Part shown: positions 1 through 7,937 of the stretch, piece by piece
How positions within the stretch are numbered: position 1 is the first letter of the stretch
Layout: every line of letters starts with the position of its first letter
Assembly (NCBI GenBank): GCA_002366565.1
Contig: DFBJ01000012.1
Location: 620,001 to 684,000 of the forward strand
DNA from: Bacteriovoracaceae bacterium UBA3083
Lineage (GTDB): Bacteria; Bdellovibrionota; Bacteriovoracia; Bacteriovoracales; Bacteriovoracaceae
Reading direction: 5' to 3'
Length of the DNA stretch: 64,000 bases
Position numbers and translations under genes: made by a program
Notes under the pieces: generated by a model
Told to the model about the DNA's origin: nothing
Database searches by the model: none
The model's input: only the letters and a program-made list of their open reading frames with translations

Positions 1-645
1 CAGTTTTGTATTGCTGCTTATTTTATAATCTATATTCCTGTCTTAGTTGGATCAATGGGAGTTACTGTATTTTTACTCACACTAGCAGTGGCAACTGTTG
101 TACTCCCAATTGTAATGACGAGACTTGATCATCCTGCAAAAAATGAATCTAAAATTATTGCGATAGCTTTAAGTCTAATTCTAATCACTGGTTATTTTTC
201 AAATATACTTCCACCTGTTCCACTTAGTGTAAAAAAAATGGGGATTTATCATAAAGTAGAAAAGCAAGGTACTGACTATCTTCTTTATAGAGAGAAGTCA
301 TTTTCCGATTACTTTGGAATTCAGAGCAATAGCTTCAAATACCTTCCAGGAGATAAAGTTTATCTTTTTGCAAGAATATTTGCTCCAAGAGGTCTCAAAG
401 ATAAACTCTATATCCAGTGGGAAAAATGGGATAAGAAGTGGAAAGTAAGTGACAGAATCTCGCTCTCCATCAAAGGAGGAAACTCATGGGGTTATAGGGC
501 CTATACTTACAAGGCAAATTACACTCCAGGACTCTGGAGAGCTAAAGTGATGAGCTCCGACAATAGAGAAATTTCTCGAATAGACTTCTCTATATCACCA
601 CGCACGAGTTCAGAAAGAGAGCTATACAAAGAGGTTGAAAACTAG
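1..645 (+). CDS. DUF2914 domain membrane protein, 5' end outside window
   Basis: The reading frame is open from the first base; the first in-frame ATG is at 55, but the codons before it encode more hydrophobic residues (FCIAAYFIIYIPVLVG), so the true start lies upstream of the window. Visible are two or more membrane segments followed by a soluble C-terminal domain. This domain carries the spaced pattern typical of DUF2914: VYLFARI, then IQWEKW, then a WRAKVMSSD strand near the end. The biochemical role of the family is unknown; it is usually a C-terminal periplasmic-type domain of membrane proteins. The family call rests on remembered pattern and is moderately sure. Confidence 0.7.
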   Translation, partial: QFCIAAYFIIYIPVLVGSMGVTVFLLTLAVATVVLPIVMTRLDHPAKNESKIIAIALSLILITGYFSNILPPVPLSVKKMGIYHKVEKQGTDYLLYREKSFSDYFGIQSNSFKYLPGDKVYLFARIFAPRGLKDKLYIQWEKWDKKWKVSDRISLSIKGGNSWGYRAYTYKANYTPGLWRAKVMSSDNREISRIDFSISPRTSSERELYKEVEN

Positions 646-773
646 TGTCATAAAGTCATTGGTTTCAATATGACAACATACGCGCAACGCGTCTTCTACC
701 TAGATTTGCGTTAATATGGCTGGCATATTTCTTGCTTTATATTACCTACGTTAATTTAAAACAAGTGATACTA

Positions 774-1136
774 GTGCCAAAAAGAATCTTACTTCTAATA
801 TTTCTATACTTATGTACGCCTACATTTGGGTCAATAGGTGAACCTCTGAAGCTTCAAGTATCTTTAGAACAGTTAGATGTAAAGATAACAAAGAGCTTCT
901 CAATACGTGCCAATTCTATAAATACGATATCCGCTAAGGTTGCAGATGGTATCTCCATGGAAGAAATTTACCTTGAATTATCAAATGGAACATTTGTTAA
1001 ATTAGATGCTAAAAAGATGAAAAACAGTAAAAAGGCACAATGGAATCTAAACAGGAATAATATTAAAGCGATTACCTTTACAGCAAGAACAAATTCTAAA
1101 GACAAAAATCAAATAGAATTTGTTCTTATCAAGTAG
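774..1136 (+). CDS. Small predicted secreted protein, function unknown
   Basis: I do not recognise this family. The chosen start is the GTG at 774, which gives a classical signal peptide (MPKRILLLIFLYLCTPTFG) followed by a mature region of about 100 residues rich in beta-strand-like and Lys/Asn content. Other in-frame starts are TTG 732 and GTG 765; none has a strong ribosome binding site, so the start is uncertain. It ends one base before the stop of the convergent ABC permease. The product is probably exported to the periplasm. No catalytic motif or cysteine pair is visible. Confidence 0.55.
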   Translation: MPKRILLLIFLYLCTPTFGSIGEPLKLQVSLEQLDVKITKSFSIRANSINTISAKVADGISMEEIYLELSNGTFVKLDAKKMKNSKKAQWNLNRNNIKAITFTARTNSKDKNQIEFVLIK

Positions 1137-1137
1137 C

Positions 1138-1950
1138 CTACATTTCCTTTCTTGAGAAAAATAATCCAAAAAGAGAAAAAAGAATAATGAATGCTACAAA
1201 GTAATGACCAAAAAAAGCTAAGCTACTTACATCAAAGTCTGCTCCTTCAAGAAATACTTTTGAATAACTATCCATTTCCTGCATTCTTGGAAAAAAGAAA
1301 TACAAAAATAAATTAATTATCTTAAAGATCGATAAATCAGAAAATAGCTTATCTGGACCTAGACTCATAAGGTATGAACCAGTGACAGCTGTATAAGTTC
1401 TAAATATCATAAGAATAATAAAAGAAAAAAGCTTTGGAATATAAAGTGATATAAAAGCAGACAGAGTGATAAGAGTAAGCATATTAGCCCCCATCGAAAT
1501 TGTTGCGAGAAATAAGGACCCATTTATAAATGTGCCAGAGCTTGTTAATGAAAACATCAATACTGTATAGCCAATTGAAAAAAGAAAAAAGACAAGCGCG
1601 ATTATCCAAGCACCAAAAACTCTTGCAATTAAAAACTCTATCCTTTTAATAGGAAAGGCTAAAATTTGAGAGATGGACGATGATTCAAAGTCTGATTTAA
1701 TACAGTTCAAACCCAAAATTATAGAAGTCACTGTCGAAATAGAAGAGATGGCCAAGAACATTACAAAGAAGCCCTTATCACCAATTTGTGCACCATCAGC
1801 AATATTAAAGTTCTTATTTATAAAATCTAATAGCATCGTAGCGAGAGTAATCACACCTAGAGTAAAAATGAATATAAAAAGAAGTGCTTTATTCCTATAT
1901 TCTTTCGCAATAGTATTCTCTGTTAGAATTTTTATAATACCAAAGTTCAT
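1138..1950 (-). CDS. ABC-2 type transporter permease
   Basis: A 270-residue integral membrane protein with about six hydrophobic segments, including the N-terminal pattern of a short cytoplasmic stretch and then LLFIFIFTLGVITLATMLL. It resembles the NosY/ABC-2 class of permeases. It follows the ATPase gene directly (one-base overlap at 1950), so the two form one transporter. Substrate is unknown. Family knowledge: such two-gene systems export lipids, drugs or polypeptides, or act in copper-enzyme maturation when next to nos genes, which are absent here. The stop lies one base from the stop of the convergent gene at 774-1136. Confidence 0.8.
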   Translation of the reverse strand: MNFGIIKILTENTIAKEYRNKALLFIFIFTLGVITLATMLLDFINKNFNIADGAQIGDKGFFVMFLAISSISTVTSIILGLNCIKSDFESSSISQILAFPIKRIEFLIARVFGAWIIALVFFLFSIGYTVLMFSLTSSGTFINGSLFLATISMGANMLTLITLSAFISLYIPKLFSFIILMIFRTYTAVTGSYLMSLGPDKLFSDLSIFKIINLFLYFFFPRMQEMDSYSKVFLEGADFDVSSLAFFGHYFVAFIILFSLFGLFFSRKEM

Positions 1951-2657
1951 TAGACGTCCTTAACTAATTTATAAAAGTAATCTTCTAGTCCACTTCCATC
2001 GAGTAGTTCACTCATTTTACCACTTACTAAAACTTTTCCTTTATTAAGGATTGCCATAGAGTCACAAATTCTTTCCATTTCAGATAATATATGTGAATTG
2101 ATAAAAACTGTTTTTTGACTATCACTAGCAAGCTTTGCAATTATGTCTTTCAATTCTTTTATCGCCAGTGGATCTAATCCAGAGAAAGGCTCATCTAAAA
2201 TAATAAGCTGGTTATCCGAAACAAGTAATGTTGCAATTCCTGTTCTCTGTAATTGCCCTTTAGAGATAGTATTGAGCTTCTTCATCGATATTTCAGAAAC
2301 ACCAACTTTTTCAAGTGCCTCTAAAGTTCTCTCTCGCAACTCACTACCTTTTAATCCATGCATCTTTCCAAAAAATTCAACGCACCCATAAACGGTATAG
2401 TAATTATGAAATGAAAACTTCTCTGGTAAATAGCCTACTCCAATTCGACTAGTGGGGTCAGAAACTTCCTTTCCATCTAGAAGTAACTTTCCTTCAGACA
2501 AACGAACAAGCCCTAATAAAGTTTTTACAAAAGTAGTTTTACCTGCTCCATTTGGACCAAGTAGAGCGAATACCTCTCCCTTATTAACACTTAAACTAAC
2601 ATTATCTAGAGCAAGATATTTTCCATACTTCTTAGAGATATTCTCAGCTAATATCAT
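1950..2657 (-). CDS. ABC transporter ATP-binding protein (CcmA/NosF type)
   Basis: A 235-residue ABC ATPase. Walker A is GPNGAGKT at residues 34-41. Walker B is LIILDE at 151-156, followed by PFSGLDP. The H-loop is in INSHIL. The signature loop reads ISKGQ at 131-135 instead of LSGGQ, a tolerated variation in this subfamily. The gene starts 3 bp after the thioesterase stop and overlaps the permease by one base, so the three genes are one operon in the order thioesterase, ATPase, permease. It energises the ABC-2 permease from the cytoplasmic side. Substrate cannot be read from sequence. Confidence 0.9.
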   Translation of the reverse strand: MILAENISKKYGKYLALDNVSLSVNKGEVFALLGPNGAGKTTFVKTLLGLVRLSEGKLLLDGKEVSDPTSRIGVGYLPEKFSFHNYYTVYGCVEFFGKMHGLKGSELRERTLEALEKVGVSEISMKKLNTISKGQLQRTGIATLLVSDNQLIILDEPFSGLDPLAIKELKDIIAKLASDSQKTVFINSHILSEMERICDSMAILNKGKVLVSGKMSELLDGSGLEDYFYKLVKDV

Positions 2658-2660
2658 TTA

Positions 2661-3050
2661 CTAATTCCTTGTACTATCTAGTGGAGTTGGTTTTCCATCT
2701 TTATCAATCCTTACATAAGTAAACTGACCTTCTGTTACCTTTACTCTCTCACTTTTAAATCTCTTGATGACGAAAACCTCAATCTTTATACTGATAGATG
2801 TTCTCCCTTTCTTAATTAATTCAGAGTAACAACAAACAATATCACCTACATTTACAGGCGAATGAAATACCATCGAATCAACAGCAACAGTTACAACTCT
2901 TCCACCGCACTGACGCATTGCAAATATACTTCCTGCAATATCCATCTGGGACATGAGCCAACCACCAAATATATCACCATTTGGGTTTGTATCTGCAGGC
3001 ATGGCCATAGTTCTAAGTGATAATTCGCCTTTATTTTCATCTTTTGACAT
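2661..3050 (-). CDS. yciA: Acyl-CoA thioesterase, YciA-like hotdog fold
   Basis: A 129-residue single hotdog domain. The N-terminus has MAMPADTNPNGDIFGGWLMS followed by QMDIAGSIFA, in which the Asp after Gln-Met is the expected catalytic acid of the YciA/Acot family. VAVDSMVFHSPVNVGD and a final strand pattern match the family along its length. The family hydrolyses acyl-CoA thioesters in the cytoplasm and balances free CoA and fatty acids. It is first in a three-gene minus-strand operon with an ABC exporter. Only about 40 bp separate it from the divergent helicase gene, so the two promoters must overlap. Confidence 0.9.
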   Translation of the reverse strand: MSKDENKGELSLRTMAMPADTNPNGDIFGGWLMSQMDIAGSIFAMRQCGGRVVTVAVDSMVFHSPVNVGDIVCCYSELIKKGRTSISIKIEVFVIKRFKSERVKVTEGQFTYVRIDKDGKPTPLDSTRN

Positions 3051-3090
3051 AAGTTCCTCGTCCTAAAAGTTGAGACAGTTTCTAGTTAAT

Positions 3091-6000
3091 ATGATATCAA
3101 ATCTTGTGAGCTTTTCTAATAAATGTGCCTATTACTTTAACAATAATCAAAAAAAAATTGGAGACTCTCTCCTATCAAGTAAACTAATACGCATTTTCCA
3201 TTCACAAACTAACGAGATCAAAGCTTATACACTATCTGATAAGATATATAATATAACATTAGAATGGGTACAGTTAAAATCATATCAAGCAATAAAAGCA
3301 AGTTGTGACTGTAATGAATTTCAAATAACCGAGTCCTGCCCTCACCTTTGGGCAGTACTGAAGGCAACAGATCAAGAACAATTTCCTGAACTTGGTCAAT
3401 CTCTAGAAAGAATTGATTTTATAAGCTCTTTTACTGATATCAACCCTTTTGAGAAAAATAGAGTTGATATCTTAGACAAGCTAGATCATGCCTTTGAAAC
3501 TCAAAAAATAGAACTAGAAACTCAATATAGCCTAGAAGAAGAAAAAGAAAAGAAATTAGGCTTTAAACTTTTTGAAAACTATCCCATGCAAAAAGATCTA
3601 TTGAGAATAGAATTTACGATCGATGACAAAGTAGTCCAAGTAACAGACAAGTTAATTGAGGCCCTTCCAAATGCAGACAAAGGACTTGTTGAAATATTTA
3701 GAAGAATGACTACAGTTCAATCTAAGACATACTGGCAGCGTAAGAATATAAGAGGAAAAAATTCATTTTTTGAAATTCCTTATGAAAGCATAGATTACCT
3801 ACTCCCTTTAATTACTAATTGTTCCTTAGTAGATATTTCAAACAATAAGCTAAAATTTAACGCAAGAGAAATCTTAATTGCTCATAGCAAGCTTGAAGAA
3901 TCTACTGACTGGGAGTTTATTCCCTACTTCAACCTTAATGGCGAAATAATAGATATTAAAGAAGTCAAAATGATTGAAGGTCTTGATCTTGCTATATTCA
4001 AGAATCAAATCCTCAAAGTGAACTATAGAGGCTTGAAGCCAATCTTTAATGAATACATAACTGGTAAGACAAAATTCAATAAAGAACAGTTACCAAAGAA
4101 AGAGTTGAAAAGCTTTATTACCAAGCATCCAACTCTTGCACATGTTGAAATTCCTAAGAGTATTAAAATTAACAGAGAAGAAATCGACCCTATAATTAGA
4201 ATGAACCTCGATATTTCTTCAGGACCAATTGGAACAGTCATCTGGGCACAGATCATTTCTACATTTGAAGAAAACTGGCACTCTCCATTAAGTCCATTGC
4301 CGCTGGAGCAAATTGACCAACGAGTATTAAGAGTTAAAAACTCAGTCAAAGAACAAGAACTTTTAGAGCTTGTTGCAACAACACTAAACCTAAATTTACA
4401 GTACAAAGACTTTAGTAGAAAAATTGAAATTCCTGCAGATGACTTTAATAATAGAATTTCAAAACTTATTGAAAATAAGATTGAGATATACGCAAAGAAC
4501 AAAAGAGTATCTGTTCCTAGAAGTATGGGAATTACACTTAAAACTGAAGATGACTGGTTTGAAGTAAAGTCAAACCTAGAGTTTGAAGAAGAGAGTTTTC
4601 ATACTCCTCAAATACTCGCAATGGCAAAAGACTCAGAAGCACTTATACCTCTAAAGAATGGACAATTAGGTCTAGCTCCGCTTGAATGGCTTCAAAAGCA
4701 TTTAAAGCTAGAGCATTTGAGCTATATGGCCGATGAAAAAGTAATGCTAGCAAAAGACCATGTGCTATATATGGACCTCTTGTTTGAAGAAAAGCTACTA
4801 GAAACAGATACGCCAAGTTACAGTACCCTCTTATCTAGTCTAAAAAATGCAAAATCCGCACCTCTGCAGAAGATCCCTAAATCATTTACAGGAACGCTTA
4901 GAGATTATCAAAAACAAGGCGTGGAATGGCTTAGCTTTATTGATTCACTTTCCCTTGGAGGCTGCCTTGCTGATGAGATGGGGCTTGGGAAAACGGTACA
5001 AATTCTTTGTCATTTAGAAATTCTTAGAACTCAAGGTAGAACAAAGAATCTAATAATTGTACCTAAGTCCTTAATACATAATTGGAAAAAAGAGGTTGCT
5101 AAATTTTGTCCAGAAATGAAAGCTGTCGTATACGAAGGACAGAGAGACTCTAGAGTAAAATTACTTGAACAAGATTTTGATATAATGTTCTGTACCTATG
5201 GAATTACAAGAAACGATTATGAAATACTTAGAGAAACAAGATTTGACACAATAATTCTAGATGAGGCCCAACATATAAAAAATGAAAATTCACTTACATC
5301 AAAGAGTGTACTCTTACTAAATTCAAGAAGTCGTTTCATTGTGACAGGAACACCTATTGAAAATAGCTTAAGTGAGCTTTTTACACTTTTCAGATTCCTA
5401 TCTCCAAAAGTATTTAACCAGCAAAAGATATCAAAAGAAAACTTAACAGATGGAAATGAGAGTGTTGTAGAAAATATATTAAAAGGACTTAGACCACTAA
5501 TCTTACGTCGACTGAAAAAAGATGTATTGAAAGATCTACCAGAGAAAAATGAATCAATCCTCCCTGTTTCACTCTCTAAAGACCAAACGAAAATATACAA
5601 TGAACTTAAAGAACACTATAGAACTAAACTAATGGATAAAGTTCAGAAAGTTGGAATTAAGAAAAGTAAGGTTCATATACTTGAAGCACTACTAAGACTG
5701 AGACAAGCTGCCTGTCATCCAGGTTTAATTAATCCACTGTATAAGGATAGTGAGAGCTCTAAATTAGAAATACTTATTGAAAAGCTAAGAGTGATCGCAA
5801 AGTCGGGAGAAAAAGCACTTGTTTTTAGTCAATTTACTCAATTCTTAAAAATTGTTCAAGAAAGACTCATAGAAGAAGGGATCGAATTCACTTACTTAGA
5901 TGGTCAGACAAATAATAGAGAAGAAGTTATCGATCAGTTTAAAGAAGAAGAGCAAAAGACAGCATTTCTCATCTCACTTAAGGCCGGAGGGTATGGTTTA

Positions 6001-6261
6001 AACCTTACAGAAGCAAAGTATTGCTTTCTCTTAGATCCATGGTGGAACCCTGCTGTAGAGGGACAGGCCATAGATAGAATTCATAGAATAGGCCAAAAAA
6101 GTGAAGTCTACGCAATAAAACTTCTGAGTGAAAATACAGTTGAAGAAAAGATTGTAGAAATGCAAAAAAGAAAGAAGCAGCTTATTGATAACTTATTTTT
6201 CTCAAATTCATCAGTAATCAAAGATATTGATTCAAGTGACCTAGTCTTTCTCTTCTCTTAA
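3091..6261 (+). CDS. SNF2-family helicase-like ATPase with N-terminal SWIM zinc finger
   Basis: A protein of about 1056 residues. Counted from the upstream TTG at 3070, a SWIM zinc finger (CxC then CxH) sits near residues 79-92, a long non-catalytic middle follows, and the SNF2 core starts near 610. The core has LADEMGLGKT (motif I, near 635), DEAQ (motif II, near 730), the VTGTPIEN motif III and DRIHRIGQ (motif VI, near 1006). SNF2 ATPases translocate on DNA and remodel protein-DNA complexes; bacterial SWIM-SNF2 proteins have no well-defined role. ATG 3091 is chosen over TTG 3070 because neither start has a clear ribosome binding site and the first seven residues belong to no domain. Confidence 0.92.
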   Translation: MISNLVSFSNKCAYYFNNNQKKIGDSLLSSKLIRIFHSQTNEIKAYTLSDKIYNITLEWVQLKSYQAIKASCDCNEFQITESCPHLWAVLKATDQEQFPELGQSLERIDFISSFTDINPFEKNRVDILDKLDHAFETQKIELETQYSLEEEKEKKLGFKLFENYPMQKDLLRIEFTIDDKVVQVTDKLIEALPNADKGLVEIFRRMTTVQSKTYWQRKNIRGKNSFFEIPYESIDYLLPLITNCSLVDISNNKLKFNAREILIAHSKLEESTDWEFIPYFNLNGEIIDIKEVKMIEGLDLAIFKNQILKVNYRGLKPIFNEYITGKTKFNKEQLPKKELKSFITKHPTLAHVEIPKSIKINREEIDPIIRMNLDISSGPIGTVIWAQIISTFEENWHSPLSPLPLEQIDQRVLRVKNSVKEQELLELVATTLNLNLQYKDFSRKIEIPADDFNNRISKLIENKIEIYAKNKRVSVPRSMGITLKTEDDWFEVKSNLEFEEESFHTPQILAMAKDSEALIPLKNGQLGLAPLEWLQKHLKLEHLSYMADEKVMLAKDHVLYMDLLFEEKLLETDTPSYSTLLSSLKNAKSAPLQKIPKSFTGTLRDYQKQGVEWLSFIDSLSLGGCLADEMGLGKTVQILCHLEILRTQGRTKNLIIVPKSLIHNWKKEVAKFCPEMKAVVYEGQRDSRVKLLEQDFDIMFCTYGITRNDYEILRETRFDTIILDEAQHIKNENSLTSKSVLLLNSRSRFIVTGTPIENSLSELFTLFRFLSPKVFNQQKISKENLTDGNESVVENILKGLRPLILRRLKKDVLKDLPEKNESILPVSLSKDQTKIYNELKEHYRTKLMDKVQKVGIKKSKVHILEALLRLRQAACHPGLINPLYKDSESSKLEILIEKLRVIAKSGEKALVFSQFTQFLKIVQERLIEEGIEFTYLDGQTNNREEVIDQFKEEEQKTAFLISLKAGGYGLNLTEAKYCFLLDPWWNPAVEGQAIDRIHRIGQKSEVYAIKLLSENTVEEKIVEMQKRKKQLIDNLFFSNSSVIKDIDSSDLVFLFS

Positions 6262-6324
6262 TTTCCCCCTTTTTCAAATTCTAATTCTAGATTAAAATAA
6301 TTAAGTATCAAATTTGAGGACTTT

Positions 6325-7071
6325 ATGAAAGTAAACGAAAAGCTTGTCGATTTAACAAAAGCTGCAACAATATCTTTAATATTTACCCTAGCAATGTCTA
6401 TTGGCTTCCACTTTACGAGTTCAGGGTTGTTCCACAGGTTATTTATTCTCTTTGGAGGAGACTTTCTAGGTGGTGGTTATATACAGTGCCTTACTTACAT
6501 TGCTTTCTTCTGGGCATTTTTTGAAATAAGACTACTCTTAGAAAAAATTAAGAGCGAAAACAAAGCTTTTAAAACTAAACTACTCCCTACTGGGGAAAAG
6601 CACTTAATTATTCCATCTGAAATCAGTGATCTTCACTTAAAAGTTTCATCACTAGATAAGAAAAAAGATTTACTTCTATTTAGAATGATCACGAAGGCCT
6701 GCTTAAAGTTTAGAGCAACAAAGTCTATCCCAGAAATGATTGAGATAATAAGCATCCAAACAGATATTAATAAAGAGCTTTCGGAGTCGGATCAATCAAA
6801 TATCAGATATCTTACTTGGGTTATCCCTTCAATTGGTTTCGTTGGAACCGTACTTGGAATATCTCAAGCATTAATGATTGCAAATAGTGGTGATATGGAG
6901 CTAATTACTGCAACTCTTGGGGTTGCCTTTGATACTACTCTTGTAAGTTTACTGCTGAGTATAATCATTATGTGGTTTTATCATAACTTACTTAAAGAAA
7001 ATGACTTACTACACGCTAAAATAAAAGAACATGTTATTGAAAATTTAATTAATAGAATTGAGATAGAATAA
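6325..7071 (+). CDS. MotA/TolQ/ExbB-type proton channel protein
   Basis: A 248-residue membrane protein with two N-terminal hydrophobic segments (about 15-36 and 50-72), a cytoplasmic loop of about 90 residues and two C-terminal segments. Residues 167-179 read IPSIGFVGTVLGI, which is the ExbB/TolQ third-helix signature. Residues 197-216 form the fourth helix with the polar Asp-Thr-Thr. The ribosome binding site TTGAGGAC precedes the ATG. Its stop overlaps the start of the VWA gene by one base. This strongly suggests an ExbB-like stator unit whose ExbD-like partner is the next protein. There is no tolR, tolA, tonB or pal gene beside it. Confidence 0.82.
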   Translation: MKVNEKLVDLTKAATISLIFTLAMSIGFHFTSSGLFHRLFILFGGDFLGGGYIQCLTYIAFFWAFFEIRLLLEKIKSENKAFKTKLLPTGEKHLIIPSEISDLHLKVSSLDKKKDLLLFRMITKACLKFRATKSIPEMIEIISIQTDINKELSESDQSNIRYLTWVIPSIGFVGTVLGISQALMIANSGDMELITATLGVAFDTTLVSLLLSIIIMWFYHNLLKENDLLHAKIKEHVIENLINRIEIE

Positions 7072-7937
7072 TGTCATCTAGAAGAGAGATTAATGCATTT
7101 AATATTTCTTTCTTAGACCTTCTCTCGGGAGCTCTAGGAGCTGTTATAATTCTATTTGTTGCAGTACCTAAAGCAAAACAAGAGACAGAACATGTTAAGC
7201 CTCCCTCTCAAGAGCGAGAGCTAAGGGCCAAAAACCATGCCCTTAAAGCAGAAATTGATTCTCTTGAGATAAAGCTAGCAAAAATTGAGGCAGAGGCCGC
7301 AGCTTTAGCCAAGCCCACACCAGTTGTTGTAAAAGAAGAGAAACCTAAAGAAGTTGAAATAAAAGAAGTCAAAGAAGGCATACTTGATGTAGATGTTGGC
7401 TTCAAATTTAAAGGTAAAAAGATAGTATTCTTGATTGATGTTTCAGGATCAATGAGAACTATGGATAAGATGGGACAGGTTAAGGCCGGCTTAAAGATGC
7501 TTATAACCTCTATGCCACGTAACTATGAAATAGATGTCATTCATTTCCCAGGAAGATATAAGGCTAAATACACCTCACTCTGGAGCTACACACAAGCACT
7601 AGGAAAAAATCAAAAAAATGATGTTTATAAATTTTTAAATAAGCTCAATCCTAAAGGAGCAACTCCTACAAGGAGCGCTCTCAAATATGCAATGACTGCA
7701 TACCCTGATGTAACGGACATTGTACTACTCTCAGACGGTGCTCCAACCAAAACGAACTCAAGAGAATATGATAATATAGAGGGAATTCTTTCAGATGTTA
7801 GAAAAGACAATTATAAGAAAATACAAATTAACACAATAGGTGTTGGACCTGTCTTTTCATTAAACTCTACAACACCTGCATCAGTTTTTCTTAAAACTTT
7901 AGCAGAAGAATCTGGTGGATTCTTCTATGGATTTTAA
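7071..7937 (+). CDS. Membrane-anchored VWA protein with ExbD/MotB-like transmembrane helix
   Basis: A 288-residue protein. Residues 7-33 match the ExbD/TolR/MotB anchor: a helix starting FNISFLDLLSGALG, with Asp16 at the position of the proton-carrying aspartate. Residues 46-80 are a charged Ala/Glu/Lys coiled coil, then comes a Pro/Lys/Glu linker, and residues 117-288 are a von Willebrand A domain. The metal site is visible as D123-x-S-x-S, a Thr near 198-200 and D222 in LLSDGAPT. The VWA domain replaces the usual periplasmic ExbD or OmpA-like domain and should lie outside the inner membrane. Translational coupling to the ExbB-like gene supports a complex. The function of this pairing is unknown to me. 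Confidence 0.8.
   Translation: MSSRREINAFNISFLDLLSGALGAVIILFVAVPKAKQETEHVKPPSQERELRAKNHALKAEIDSLEIKLAKIEAEAAALAKPTPVVVKEEKPKEVEIKEVKEGILDVDVGFKFKGKKIVFLIDVSGSMRTMDKMGQVKAGLKMLITSMPRNYEIDVIHFPGRYKAKYTSLWSYTQALGKNQKNDVYKFLNKLNPKGATPTRSALKYAMTAYPDVTDIVLLSDGAPTKTNSREYDNIEGILSDVRKDNYKKIQINTIGVGPVFSLNSTTPASVFLKTLAEESGGFFYGF

Noticed and set aside
650..730. GC-containing ACGCGCAACGCGT-like patch before the small secreted protein
   Set aside because: It looked like an operator but the symmetry is imperfect and I could find no promoter aligned with it.
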